The notes under the pieces are model-generated. The model searched no databases, had not been told where the DNA came from, and saw only the letters and a program-made list of their open reading frames with translations. Positions 16,987 through 25,845 of a stretch of 64,000 nucleotides of DNA are shown piece by piece. Position 1 is the first letter of the stretch; each line of letters begins with the position of its first letter. The position numbers and the translations under genes are program-made. Origin of the DNA: an uncultured Bacteroidales bacterium. Its GTDB lineage: Bacteria; Bacteroidota; Bacteroidia; Bacteroidales; UBA932. The stretch covers positions 21,804 to 85,803 of the forward strand of contig ONXC01000014.1 of assembly GCA_900321715.1 (NCBI GenBank), in the 5' to 3' direction.

Positions 16987-17680
16987 ACTATATCTCATAC
17001 CCTCCCCTCTTGGAGACGGGGCACCGGAGGATGTTCTCCCGGCGCCGGTATTCCAGATTCTGCCTCAGATTAGGCGCTATGTGGTGGAAGAGGTGCGTAC
17101 GGCGCGCCGTTTCCTCTCATCGGCCGGTCTCAGGGGTCATATTGAAGAGCTGGAATTCCATACGCTGAATGAGCACACTTCCCCGCAGGAAGTGGAGGCG
17201 CTGCTTCCCCTGTTTGAGGACGGCGCCGCCGTGGGGCTCATCTCCGAGGCCGGACTTCCCGCCGTGGCCGATCCCGGCGCCCGCTTGGTTGCCCTCTGCC
17301 ACAGGCACGGCATTGAGGTAGTACCCTTCGTGGGGCCCTCATCCCTTATGATGGCGCTCATGTCTTCCGGACTGGACGGCCAGAGCTTTGCCTTCAACGG
17401 GTACATCCCAGTTAAGCCGGATGAGAGGAAATCGGCCCTGAAAGCCCTTGAGAAGAGGTCTTTCCACCAGACACAGATCCTCATTGAAACCCCTTACCGC
17501 AACGATTCCCTGCTGAAGGACATGCTTTCTGCCCTGAGCCCTTCCACAAGGCTGTGCATTGCGGCAAACATAACCTGCCCGGACCAGTTTATCCGTACGC
17601 TCACAGTGGCGCAGTGGAAAAAGCTGCAGGGCTTTACAATTGGCAAACGTCCTTGTGTATTTCTTATCCAGGCACAATGA
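16970..17680 (+). CDS. SAM-dependent methyltransferase, RsmI/YraL-like
   Basis: The 236-residue protein belongs to the tetrapyrrole-methylase fold family. It shows the N-terminal LYLIPSPLGDG strand, the SAM-binding SEAGLPAVADPG and the VGPSSLMMAL segment, matching the domain of RsmI that 2'-O-methylates C1402 of 16S rRNA. It is shorter than E. coli RsmI and lacks the C-terminal domain, as in the small Bacteroidota form, so equivalence to RsmI is only inferred. I chose the ATG at 16970 because it starts the conserved domain; a TTG two codons upstream is possible. It overlaps tamB at its start and mtaB at its end. Confidence 0.85.
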   Translation: MALTGKLYLIPSPLGDGAPEDVLPAPVFQILPQIRRYVVEEVRTARRFLSSAGLRGHIEELEFHTLNEHTSPQEVEALLPLFEDGAAVGLISEAGLPAVADPGARLVALCHRHGIEVVPFVGPSSLMMALMSSGLDGQSFAFNGYIPVKPDERKSALKALEKRSFHQTQILIETPYRNDSLLKDMLSALSPSTRLCIAANITCPDQFIRTLTVAQWKKLQGFTIGKRPCVFLIQAQ

Positions 17681-18963
17681 AGATAGCATTCACAACACTT
17701 GGATGTAAACTCAATTACGCAGAGACATCCACCTATGAACGCGGTTTTGTGGCCGCGGGCTGGGAGGTTGTGCCCTGGAGCAGCGTGGCCGATGTCTACC
17801 TTGTGAACACCTGCGCCGTTACGGAAACCGCAGAGAAAAAGTCACGTAACTTTATCCGCCGCGCCCATAAGACCAATCCGGATGCCCGTATAGTTGTCAC
17901 CGGCTGCTACGCAGAGCTTCGTCGGGAACAGATTGAGGCCATTGAAGGCGTCTGGCGTGTGTTTGGCGCTTCTGAAAAGAATATGATTCTGGAGGTGGTA
18001 CTGTCTCCTGAATCGTCGGCTACGCCGACCCCTCCCACTGTCATAGGTGCCGGAGGCCAAGCAAGCTTGCCCTCCGCCCCCTCTGCCAGCGGGCCCCTCC
18101 CTTCTACCGGCGAGCGTACGCGTAGTTTCCTGAAGGTGCAGGACGGGTGCAATAACTTCTGTGCATACTGCACTGTGCCGTATGCAAGGGGCCGGAGCAG
18201 GAACATTCCAATCTGCGAGTGCGTGAAGATGGCGCGGGAGATTGCGGCTGCAGGAGTGAAGGAAGTGGTTCTGACGGGCGTGAACACAGGAGACTTTGGC
18301 CGCACCACCGGGGAATCCTTCCTGGATCTGCTGAAGGCCCTGAATGAAGTGGAAGGGATTGAGAGGTTCAGGATATCGTCCATTGAGCCCAACCTCATAA
18401 CTCCGGAGATTGTAGACTGGATTGCTTCCGGGACCAAGTTCCAGCCGCACTTCCACATACCGCTGCAAAGCGGCTCCGACACCCTTTTAAGGCGTGTTGG
18501 GCGCCGATATGATACGGCTCTCTTCGCCTCCAGGATAGACTATATCCGTGAGGCTATGGAAAGACCGGGCGGGCCAAAGGTGTTCTTTGGGATAGACGTG
18601 ATTGTGGGGCTTCCCGGTGAGACGGATGAGCTGTTCCAGGAAACTTATACTTTCCTTAAGGAGCGCATCAAACCCGCGTTCATCCACGTTTTCCCCTACT
18701 CCAGAAGGCCTGGCACAAAGGCCGCGGAGTGGAAGGACCAGGTAAAAGACAGCGTGAAGGCCCAGCGTGTGGCTGCCCTGGAGGAGCTTTGTGATCAGCT
18801 CCACGCAGAGTTTGTATCGGCCAATAAAGGCGTCCGTGAGAAGGTCCTGTGGGAGTCTTCCGTGAAGGGAGGCCTCATGGGCGGCTACACCGGCAATTAT
18901 ATAAGGCTTGAGAAGCCGTTTGACGCGGCTCTTGTTAACACTCTGGAGGAGGTTGAGATATGA
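17677..18963 (+). CDS. mtaB: tRNA t6A37 methylthiotransferase MtaB
   Basis: MtaB converts t6A37 to ms2t6A37 using two Fe-S clusters. The N-terminal domain begins with FTTLGCKLNYAET, and the radical-SAM motif C158-x3-C162-x2-C165 lies in CNNFCAYCTVPYARGRSR. The ATG at 17677 begins the conserved domain and overlaps the previous gene; in-frame codons upstream belong to that gene. The linker between domains (residues ~109-150) is rich in Ser, Pro, Ala and Gly and is encoded by a segment containing two strong palindromes, listed separately. TsaD, which makes its substrate, is encoded upstream in the same run. Confidence 0.94.
   Translation: MKIAFTTLGCKLNYAETSTYERGFVAAGWEVVPWSSVADVYLVNTCAVTETAEKKSRNFIRRAHKTNPDARIVVTGCYAELRREQIEAIEGVWRVFGASEKNMILEVVLSPESSATPTPPTVIGAGGQASLPSAPSASGPLPSTGERTRSFLKVQDGCNNFCAYCTVPYARGRSRNIPICECVKMAREIAAAGVKEVVLTGVNTGDFGRTTGESFLDLLKALNEVEGIERFRISSIEPNLITPEIVDWIASGTKFQPHFHIPLQSGSDTLLRRVGRRYDTALFASRIDYIREAMERPGGPKVFFGIDVIVGLPGETDELFQETYTFLKERIKPAFIHVFPYSRRPGTKAAEWKDQVKDSVKAQRVAALEELCDQLHAEFVSANKGVREKVLWESSVKGGLMGGYTGNYIRLEKPFDAALVNTLEEVEI
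18011..18118 (+). repeat. Palindrome-rich in-frame segment within mtaB
   Basis: Two hairpins are visible. GTCGGC-TAC-GCCGAC occupies 18015-18029. An 11-bp stem with one C-C mismatch occupies 18051-18076, with arms CGGAGG-C-CAAGC and GCTTG-C-CCTCCG around an AA loop. The segment is C/T- and G-rich unlike the flanking coding sequence and encodes low-complexity Ser/Pro/Ala/Gly. It falls exactly in the linker between the methylthiotransferase and radical-SAM domains. This looks like an inserted palindromic element tolerated in frame; boundaries are approximate. Confidence 0.5.
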
Positions 18964-19844
18964 CTAGGCTGAGGTTTTTGGGAACTGGAACATCGCAGGG
19001 CGTGCCCATCATAGCATGCCAGTGCCCGGTGTGTAAAAGCCAGGATCCCCGGGACAAGAGGTTCCGGTCATCGGCCTTTGTGGAGTATGAGGGGATGAAT
19101 ATCCTCATTGACGCCGGGCCGGATTTCCGCAGCCAGATGCTCCAGGCCGATATCCGTCACCTTGACGCCATCCTCCTCACCCACAACCACAAGGACCACA
19201 CCGGCGGCCTTGACGACGTCCGCTCCTTTAACTATATAGACCGCAAGGCGGCAGAGATCTACTGCGAAGAAAGGGTCCTGAGGAGTCTTAAGAACGACTA
19301 CGCCTACGCCTTTGAGGAGGAGAAATATCCCGGTGCGCCGGAGTGGCACGTCCATCTCATAGATGAGAGGCCTTTCCGCGTGGATTCCCTGGAGCATTCC
19401 GGAGAACTGGTGTGGGTTCATGACAAGGGATATTTCTACAGGCAGCCTGACGGCAGCCTGGCTCATACCGGAGAGATAGTCTCAGAGGCCTCCCACATGA
19501 ACCCCAACGTGATTCCAATCCGCGGCCTTCACGGCCAGATGCCGGTGCTGGGATTCCGTTTTGGGAACATAGCCTACATAACGGACATGAGCCACATAGA
19601 GGACTCCGAACTTGAAAAGCTCCGCGGGCTTAAGCACCTCACCCTGAATACGGTGAGTTATCATCCGCACCACTCCCACTTCTCCCTTCAGGAGGCCGTG
19701 GAACTGGCGCAGAGGATTGGCGCAGAGCACACCTGGCTTACGCACCTGAGCCACACCTTCCCCACCCACGGGGAGTTTGTGAGAGAGCTCAGACAATATG
19801 GAAACATTGAGCCTGCTTACGACGGGCTTGTGATAGAAGACTGA
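18960..19844 (+). CDS. MBL-fold metallo-hydrolase, PhnP/RNase Z-like
   Basis: The 294-residue protein starts with FLGTGTSQGVPIIACQCPVC, typical of the PhnP-like branch of metallo-beta-lactamases, which has a Cys-rich motif for a structural metal. The catalytic metal motif HNHKDHTGG (HxHxDH) is intact, and further His residues follow (SHMNPN, ITDMSH, LTHLSH). PhnP cleaves cyclic phosphodiesters, but in Bacteroidota these homologues are not tied to phosphonate genes and the substrate is unknown. The start overlaps the end of mtaB. Confidence 0.87.
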   Translation: MTRLRFLGTGTSQGVPIIACQCPVCKSQDPRDKRFRSSAFVEYEGMNILIDAGPDFRSQMLQADIRHLDAILLTHNHKDHTGGLDDVRSFNYIDRKAAEIYCEERVLRSLKNDYAYAFEEEKYPGAPEWHVHLIDERPFRVDSLEHSGELVWVHDKGYFYRQPDGSLAHTGEIVSEASHMNPNVIPIRGLHGQMPVLGFRFGNIAYITDMSHIEDSELEKLRGLKHLTLNTVSYHPHHSHFSLQEAVELAQRIGAEHTWLTHLSHTFPTHGEFVRELRQYGNIEPAYDGLVIED

Positions 19845-21268
19845 TGAAAGAGAAAGTAATAATAGTTGGCGGCGGCATTTCCGGCCTTACTGCGGGTATC
19901 TATGCGCAGAGGTCCGGATTTGACGTCCTGATACTTGAAAAATGCGCCACGCCCGGCGGGGTTTCCACCTGCTGGAAGCGCAAGGGATACCTGTTTGAAG
20001 GCGGTGTCCACTGGCTCAACGGCTCTGGAAGCCACCTGGACCTCCACAAGGTATGGAAGGAGGTTGGCGCGCTGCAGGAGAACAACCCCATCTATTTCAA
20101 GGACCCCGTGTATGTCCTCAAGAACGGGAAGGCCGATCTTGCGATTTACAGGGATGCGGAGCGCACTCTCAAGGAATTATCGGCCTATTCCCCCCGTGAC
20201 AGGAAGGTCCTGAGGAGCATTTTCCGCGATGTCAGGATGTTCCGCTACTTCCAGTCACCCGTGGAAGGAGAGACCTCTATCCTTGACTATATCCGCATGT
20301 TCCCGGCCATACTCATCACCCCGCGCCTTTGGATGCAGTCCATTTCCTTCTACCTTTCACGCATCAAGGATGATGACGTCCGCACCCTCCTTGAGGCCAT
20401 TGTGGCGCCGGTGAACAACGCCATGACGTTTGCATATACCCTCAGCGGCTTTTTCACCGGAGACAGCGGCTACCCCAGCGGAGGTTCCCTCAGGATGGCC
20501 CTCAATATGGCCGATTCTTTTGTGAAGGCAGGTGGTGAGATCCGCTACAATACGGCCGTGGAGAAGGTTGTGGACGGAGGCGTCTATGTAAATGGAGAGC
20601 TTATGAAGGCCGATGCCGTGATTGTCACGGTTGATGCCCGTACAGCCATTGACAAACTCTTTGAAAAGCCCATCCAGGACAGCTGGGCACGCAGGATGAG
20701 GAAACTTCTTGTCACCACCCAGACCGTGTTTGTGGGCGTTGGCGTAGAGGCCGACCTTAATAATTATCCCAAGTCCATGGTATTCAAGGTCCCGTTCAAG
20801 GACGGCGGAGTGGACCTCCCCTTCTTTGTGGTGAGCAATTACGCCCGTGACCATTATTCTCCGGAGGGTTGCACCACCCTTACTGGCCTATTCCCCGGCT
20901 ATTCATACGATTGGTGGAAGGCTGCAAAGGAAGACGGCACCTATGATGCACAAAAGGAAGCCGTGGCCAGGAGGTTTATCGGCATTCTTGAAGAGCAGAT
21001 CCCTGAGACTAAAGGCAAGATTGCCGTTGTAGATGTGGCTACGCCCCTCACATATCAGCGCTACTGCGACACCTATGAGGGAAGTTACATGAGCGAATGG
21101 ATGCCTTTCACCCTCACCACAAACGCCCCCAACCGCTACCGCCGCGGCCTGTACTTTGCCGGCCAGCGCACGGCGTATTCCGGAGGCCTTCCCCCGGCAG
21201 TGATAAGCGGCCGGCTTGCGGTACGCCTCCTCTGCAAGGACTTCGGACATAGTTTCACCAAAGAATAA
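19844..21268 (+). CDS. FAD-dependent oxidoreductase, phytoene desaturase/CrtISO-like
   Basis: The 474-residue protein begins with the FAD-binding motif VGGGISGLTAGIYAQ and continues with LILEKCATPGGVSTCWKRKG, typical of the CrtI/carotenoid isomerase/retinol saturase superfamily. The C-terminal GLYFAGQRTAYSGGLPPAVISG completes the FAD site. No other carotenoid genes are nearby, so a role in carotenoid synthesis is not supported; a lipid or quinone substrate is equally possible. Its ATG overlaps the stop codon of the preceding gene. Confidence 0.85.
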   Translation: MKEKVIIVGGGISGLTAGIYAQRSGFDVLILEKCATPGGVSTCWKRKGYLFEGGVHWLNGSGSHLDLHKVWKEVGALQENNPIYFKDPVYVLKNGKADLAIYRDAERTLKELSAYSPRDRKVLRSIFRDVRMFRYFQSPVEGETSILDYIRMFPAILITPRLWMQSISFYLSRIKDDDVRTLLEAIVAPVNNAMTFAYTLSGFFTGDSGYPSGGSLRMALNMADSFVKAGGEIRYNTAVEKVVDGGVYVNGELMKADAVIVTVDARTAIDKLFEKPIQDSWARRMRKLLVTTQTVFVGVGVEADLNNYPKSMVFKVPFKDGGVDLPFFVVSNYARDHYSPEGCTTLTGLFPGYSYDWWKAAKEDGTYDAQKEAVARRFIGILEEQIPETKGKIAVVDVATPLTYQRYCDTYEGSYMSEWMPFTLTTNAPNRYRRGLYFAGQRTAYSGGLPPAVISGRLAVRLLCKDFGHSFTKE

Positions 21269-21282
21269 TAAATCATTATCAT

Positions 21283-22230
21283 ATGGCACCTGACGTTATT
21301 AAAACCATTGACAGCATCAACGTGACGCTGAATGCCGGCGGGATGAACACAATCAACATCATCCTTGCCTTTGTGATGTACGGCGTTGCGCTGGGCATTA
21401 AACCAGGCATCTTCGTAGAAGTTTTCAAAAAGCCAAAGTCCGTGCTTCTTGGAATGCTGAGCCAGCTTGTGCTGCTGCCTGCATTCACCTGTGGCCTGGC
21501 AATCCTCATGACCGGATGGATCTCTCCCATGATGGCCATGGGTATGATCCTCGTGGCTGCCTGCCCGGGCGGAAACATCTCCAATTTCATGAGTTCCCTG
21601 GGAAAGGCCAATATTGAGCTTTCCGTGAGCCTCACGGCCATCTCTACGGCCCTGGCTGTGTTCATGACGCCCTTCAACTTCTGGTGCTGGGGCAGCATCT
21701 ACATGCACTTCGCAGGTGTCCACGGAGACATCCCCACCCTTGTGATTCCCCTCTGGGACGTCTTCAAGACCATCTTCATTCTCCTTGGAATTCCGCTTAT
21801 CCTTGGCATACTCACAAGCCAGTTCCTTCCCAAGGTTGCAGCCTTCCTCAAAAAGCCCCTGCAGTGGCTATCAATCGTGATTTTTGTGGCAATGGTGGTG
21901 TTGTCCTTCTCCGGTAACATAGATGCGTTCCTCCTGAGCGTGAAGTACATCTTCCTGGTGGTGCTCATCCATAACCTCCTGGCACTTACCCTTGGCTTCA
22001 GCGTTGCAACTGTTGCAAAACTCCCCTACCGAGACCGCCGCACCCTTACCATTGAAACCGGTATCCAGAACAGCGGCCTGGGCCTTGCCCTTATGCTGGG
22101 AACAAGCCTCTTCGCAAACTTCCCCCCTCACGGAGGAATGCTTGTCATCACCGCCTGGTGGGGTATATGGCACATCATCTCCGGCCTTACCGTAGCAACT
22201 ATCTTCAACAGGACCAGGAAAGATGCGTGA
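21283..22230 (+). CDS. Bile acid:sodium symporter family (BASS) transporter
   Basis: The 315-residue protein is almost entirely hydrophobic, with about nine or ten membrane segments. It carries the family signatures CPGGNISNFMSSLGKANIELS and ETGIQNSGLGLAL, which form the crossover and sodium-site regions of BASS proteins. Members move organic anions (bile acids, pantoate, pyruvate and others) with sodium; the substrate is not predictable. It follows the CrtI-like gene by 14 bases and overlaps the next gene by 8. Confidence 0.9.
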   Translation: MAPDVIKTIDSINVTLNAGGMNTINIILAFVMYGVALGIKPGIFVEVFKKPKSVLLGMLSQLVLLPAFTCGLAILMTGWISPMMAMGMILVAACPGGNISNFMSSLGKANIELSVSLTAISTALAVFMTPFNFWCWGSIYMHFAGVHGDIPTLVIPLWDVFKTIFILLGIPLILGILTSQFLPKVAAFLKKPLQWLSIVIFVAMVVLSFSGNIDAFLLSVKYIFLVVLIHNLLALTLGFSVATVAKLPYRDRRTLTIETGIQNSGLGLALMLGTSLFANFPPHGGMLVITAWWGIWHIISGLTVATIFNRTRKDA

Positions 22231-23251
22231 ATTCTGGGATAAAGACTGGCTGTACAGCACTCTAAGGCGTTACGTGGATTTCACCACGCGCCGCAGTTAC
22301 CGCCGCCTCACCGTGGAGGGGAAGCTCCCTCCGGATAATGACGGCATAGCCACAATCTATGCTCCAAACCACACCAACACGCTTATGGACGCGCTGGTGG
22401 TGCTGCAGCTAAGGCACGGCGGTACCCTCTTTGGCGCCAGGGCCGATGTCTTCCGTAAGCCCGCCATAGCCCGCATCCTTCGTTTCCTCAAGATGCTCCC
22501 GCTTGCGCGTCACAACCGTGACAGGGCTGAAGAAGTGGCCCATAACCGCATCGCATTCGATGAGATTGACCGTGCACTTGCCCACGGACTCCCCTTCTGC
22601 CTTTTCCCTGAAGGGCGCCACAGACCCATGCACTCCCTTCTGCCCATACGCCGCGGCATAGCCACAATGGCCTTCAGAAGCGCTACCCAGCGCCCCACAC
22701 GGATTGTTCCTATCGGCATAGATTATTCCGACTGGTTCCACTACAGGGGTGAAGCAGTTGTACGCATCGGTGAACCCTTCAACGTGAATGAGTTCGCCGC
22801 CGGAATCCCTCAGGGCATCCCCGACAGCGAGCGTGATGCTCTCCTCCAGGAAGAGATGTACCGCCGCCTTTCTTCCCTCATCTTCTTCATTCCGGATGAT
22901 GAGCATTATGAGGAGACCCTGGCCGATATCCGCGCTTCCCACCCCGCTCCCGCCAGGTGGCCCCGCATCCTCCTCGCAGCCGTCACCTTCCCCCTGTGGC
23001 TGGCGTTTGCGGTACTGTCGGCCCCGCTGTGGGTTCTTGCAGAGTTCCTCTGCCGCAGGATGGTCAAGGACCCTGCTTTCCAGAACACCACCCGCTTTGG
23101 CGTGAGGCTCATACTCTGGCCCATCTGGGCGCTGATCTGGCTCATTATCGGCCTATGTACAATGCCCTGGTGGGGTGCCCTTCTGCTTGTTGCAGCCTAC
23201 CTCCCCTCCTACAGTCTCTTCTACGACTGGCTTAACCTGGCCCGTAACTAG
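22223..23251 (+). CDS. 1-acylglycerol-3-phosphate acyltransferase-like (PlsC family) membrane protein
   Basis: The 342-residue protein has the PlsC motif I NHTNTLMDAL (HX4D), the FPEGRHR motif III-like block and VPIGIDY downstream. The C-terminal ~100 residues form two or three membrane segments not found in minimal PlsC. It probably acylates a lysophospholipid or related acceptor at the inner membrane. It is the last gene of the plus-strand run that began at gdhA and overlaps the BASS gene. Confidence 0.88.
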   Translation: MREFWDKDWLYSTLRRYVDFTTRRSYRRLTVEGKLPPDNDGIATIYAPNHTNTLMDALVVLQLRHGGTLFGARADVFRKPAIARILRFLKMLPLARHNRDRAEEVAHNRIAFDEIDRALAHGLPFCLFPEGRHRPMHSLLPIRRGIATMAFRSATQRPTRIVPIGIDYSDWFHYRGEAVVRIGEPFNVNEFAAGIPQGIPDSERDALLQEEMYRRLSSLIFFIPDDEHYEETLADIRASHPAPARWPRILLAAVTFPLWLAFAVLSAPLWVLAEFLCRRMVKDPAFQNTTRFGVRLILWPIWALIWLIIGLCTMPWWGALLLVAAYLPSYSLFYDWLNLARN

Positions 23252-23273
23252 CTGACACTCACCCATATACACA

Positions 23274-23305
23274 AAGTCGGGTGCACCTGCAGGTGCACCC
23301 GACTT
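23274..23305. repeat. Perfect 32-nt palindrome with GGGTGCACC arms, copy 1
   Basis: A perfect 32-nt palindrome centred on CTGCAG lies between convergent plsC-like and pckA. The same core (GGGTGCACC...GGTGCACCC) recurs at 43628-43653 and 45812-45841. A further hairpin, GGCAGCTA-TT-TAGCTGCC, is at 23323-23340. The position suits a bidirectional terminator, although no clean T-tract follows. Confidence 0.75.
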
Positions 23306-23352
23306 GTTGTAAGTAATTGAAAGGCAGCTATTTAGCTGCCAACTCAAAAAAA

Positions 23353-24969
23353 CTAGAGCTTAGGACCAGCCTTTACAAGGGCCTTACCTGCGCGGTTGCT
23401 TTCATACTTGTGGAAGTTCTTGATGAAGCGGCCGGCAAGATCCTTTGCCTTCTCTTCCCATTCTGCTGCGTTCTTGTAGGTGTCACGGGGATCAAGGATA
23501 CCGGTGTCCACGCCTTCAAGCTTGGTGGGAACGGTGAAGTTGAAGTAAGGGATGACCTTGGTGGGAGCCTTGTCGATGGCGCCGTTAAGGATGGCGTCGA
23601 TGATACCGCGGGTGTCACGGATGGAGATACGCTTTCCGGTACCGTTCCAGCCGGTGTTCACGAGGTATGCCTTTGCTCCGCTCTTCTTCATCTTCTTCAC
23701 AAGCTCCTCTGCGTACTTGGTGGGATGCAGCTCCAGGAAGGCCTGGCCGAAGCATGCGCTGAAGGTGGGAGTGGGCTCTGTGATGCCGCGCTCTGTACCT
23801 GCAAGCTTTGCAGTGAAGCCGGAGAGGAAGTAGTACTTGGTCTGCTCAGGGGTGAGGATGGAAACGGGAGGAAGGACGCCGAATGCATCTGCGCTGAGGA
23901 AGATAACCTGCTTTGCTGCCGGTCCGTGGCTTTCAGGGCGCACGATCTTCTCAATGTGATAGATAGGATAGCTTACGCGGGTGTTCTCGGTGACACTCTT
24001 GTCGTTGAAGTCAATCTTACCGTTCTTGTCCACGGTTACGTTCTCAAGGAGAGCGTCACGGCGGATAGCGTTGTAGATGTCCGGTTCAGACTCCTTGTCA
24101 AGTTTGATGACCTTTGCATAGCAGCCGCCTTCGAAGTTGAACACGCCCTTGTTGTCCCAGCCGTGTTCGTCGTCACCGATAAGGAGACGCTTGGGGTCTG
24201 TGGAAAGGGTGGTTTTACCGGTGCCGGAGAGGCCGAAGAAGATGGCGGTGTTCTCACCGTTCATATCAGTGTTTGCAGAGCAGTGCATGGCGGCGATGCC
24301 CTTCAGAGGGAGGTAGTAGTTCATCATTGAGAACATACCCTTCTTCATCTCACCGCCGTACCAGGTGTTGAGGATAACCTGCTCACGGGAAGTCACGTTG
24401 AATGCAACGCAGGTCTCTGAGCGGAGGCCGAGTTCCTCGTAGTTCTCCACCTTTGCCTTTGCTGCGCAGTACACTACGAAATCCGGCTCCTGATCAAACT
24501 CCTTCTGGTTCTTGGGACGGATGAACATGTTGGTCACGAAGTGGGCCTGCCATGCAACCTCCATGATGAAGCGAACCTTCATGCGGGTATCGGCATGGGT
24601 ACCGCAGAAGCCGTCTACCACAAAGAGGCGCTTGCCGCTGAGCTGCTGCTGGGCAAGTTTCTTGACTGCCTTCCATGTGCTTACGGACATCTTGTGGTTG
24701 TCGTTGGGATAACCCTCGGTGGTCCACCAGATTTCACCGGGCTTGCCTTCCTTGGTGGTGTTGTCGTAGACAATGTATTTGTCTTTAGGGGAACGGCCGG
24801 TATAGACGCCTGTCATGACGTTGATAGCGCCAAGCTCAGTTACCTGACCCTTGTCAAAACCCTCAAGGCCGGGCTTTGTCTCCTCATTGTAAAGAACCTC
24901 GTACGTGGGGTTGTAAAGGATTTCCTTAACGCCCTTGATGCCGTACTTCTTGAGATCGATGTTTGCCAT
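23353..24969 (-). CDS. pckA: Phosphoenolpyruvate carboxykinase (ATP)
   Basis: The enzyme interconverts oxaloacetate plus ATP and PEP plus CO2; in fermenting Bacteroidales it usually runs in the carboxylating direction on the way to succinate. The 538-residue protein has the ATP-type kinase-1 loop [11 protein letters not shown], the IGDDEHGWD metal-binding segment, and [11 protein letters not shown] near the C-terminus. The length is standard. It is a single-gene unit with its own TATATTTG box. Unlike most genes here it contains no copy of the GGCCGAT heptamer. Confidence 0.98.
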   Translation of the reverse strand: MANIDLKKYGIKGVKEILYNPTYEVLYNEETKPGLEGFDKGQVTELGAINVMTGVYTGRSPKDKYIVYDNTTKEGKPGEIWWTTEGYPNDNHKMSVSTWKAVKKLAQQQLSGKRLFVVDGFCGTHADTRMKVRFIMEVAWQAHFVTNMFIRPKNQKEFDQEPDFVVYCAAKAKVENYEELGLRSETCVAFNVTSREQVILNTWYGGEMKKGMFSMMNYYLPLKGIAAMHCSANTDMNGENTAIFFGLSGTGKTTLSTDPKRLLIGDDEHGWDNKGVFNFEGGCYAKVIKLDKESEPDIYNAIRRDALLENVTVDKNGKIDFNDKSVTENTRVSYPIYHIEKIVRPESHGPAAKQVIFLSADAFGVLPPVSILTPEQTKYYFLSGFTAKLAGTERGITEPTPTFSACFGQAFLELHPTKYAEELVKKMKKSGAKAYLVNTGWNGTGKRISIRDTRGIIDAILNGAIDKAPTKVIPYFNFTVPTKLEGVDTGILDPRDTYKNAAEWEEKAKDLAGRFIKNFHKYESNRAGKALVKAGPKL

Positions 24970-25004
24970 AATGACTATATGATTAAAGATTTAATTCCAG
25001 TCTA

Positions 25005-25012
25005 CAAATATA
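25005..25012 (-). promoter_or_regulatory. pckA -7 box (TATATTTG)
   Basis: TATATTTG on the minus strand lies 35 bases before the pckA ATG, within the short gap to the upstream gene. It fits the Bacteroidota consensus. Confidence 0.7.
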
Positions 25013-25023
25013 CCTATTTTCCC

Positions 25024-25845
25024 TTACTTTTCCAAACGGGATTTAATCCTTTTTCTAAGCCCCGGAGAGAGTGAGAGATTCTCAAGGGAATCGGCCATAT
25101 CCAGCCATTTTGCGGCCATCTCGTAGTCTTCCAGGAGGTAGAACGCCATGGCAATGTTATAGGATGCCGAAGCCCTTTTGATGGCGCTTCCCTCCTTCAC
25201 AAACTGAGTCCATACGTCTATGGCCTTCCCGAACTTATTCTCATAGGCAAGTTTGAGGGCCTTCTCCCAGGTGTAGGAATTAAAGTCGTCAAAATAATAC
25301 AGGCTGAAGCTCTCTGTCTTCCAGGTGGAGAGGAAGCGGGTGGCTACGCGGCTTCCCACTTTCTCGGCTTCGTCGGAAAGGTCCGAGGCTGCGTCCTTGG
25401 GCGTAAGGAAGGCGTTTCCCTTGAATCTATGGACCTTGTCCTCACCCATGCTGTCGTAGACGCTGAGATTGGTCCTGAGGGGCAGGCGGGCCTGATTGTC
25501 GGGCATGCCGATTACCGATGACATCAGGAACACTACATCGGCCTCGGTATCCATCACAAGGGAATGCATCAGGTCAAGGGTGACTGTATCGGCCGCAGGG
25601 ACACGGAACATCTGCACCACTTCATCTCCGCCGAAGTAATCCTGCTCCAGCACGCGGGCCATGGCCGATGCCGAGTTCCGGTCGAAGGTAGAGTCGGGAG
25701 TTTCCATGGTCACGATGGCCATGGATTTACGGGCAAGGTCCAGTCCTGACGGCGACGGTTGCCTGACATCAAGGACAAGCGAATACACCTGGGGTGAGCA
25801 GGAGACCGCGAAGATCGCAAGAAGCGGGAAAAGGAGTTTTTTCAT
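25024..25845 (-). CDS. DUF6340 family lipoprotein
   Basis: The 273-residue protein has a lipoprotein signal (LLAIFAVSCSP) and is exported. The N-terminal two thirds match the Bacteroidota family DUF6340. The C-terminal ~90 residues contain a helical TPR-like repeat (FGKAIDVWTQFVKEG, ASYNIAMAFYLLEDYEMAAKWLDMAD). Function is unknown; the TPR region suggests a protein-binding role in the envelope. Its start overlaps the rimO stop (ATGA arrangement), so it is translated as the last gene of the nusB-rimO cluster. Confidence 0.85.
   Translation of the reverse strand: MKKLLFPLLAIFAVSCSPQVYSLVLDVRQPSPSGLDLARKSMAIVTMETPDSTFDRNSASAMARVLEQDYFGGDEVVQMFRVPAADTVTLDLMHSLVMDTEADVVFLMSSVIGMPDNQARLPLRTNLSVYDSMGEDKVHRFKGNAFLTPKDAASDLSDEAEKVGSRVATRFLSTWKTESFSLYYFDDFNSYTWEKALKLAYENKFGKAIDVWTQFVKEGSAIKRASASYNIAMAFYLLEDYEMAAKWLDMADSLENLSLSPGLRKRIKSRLEK

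Noticed and set aside
19844-21268. Carotenoid biosynthesis locus based on the CrtI-like protein
   Set aside because: No phytoene synthase, prenyltransferase or cyclase gene is nearby, and the family includes many unrelated oxidoreductases.
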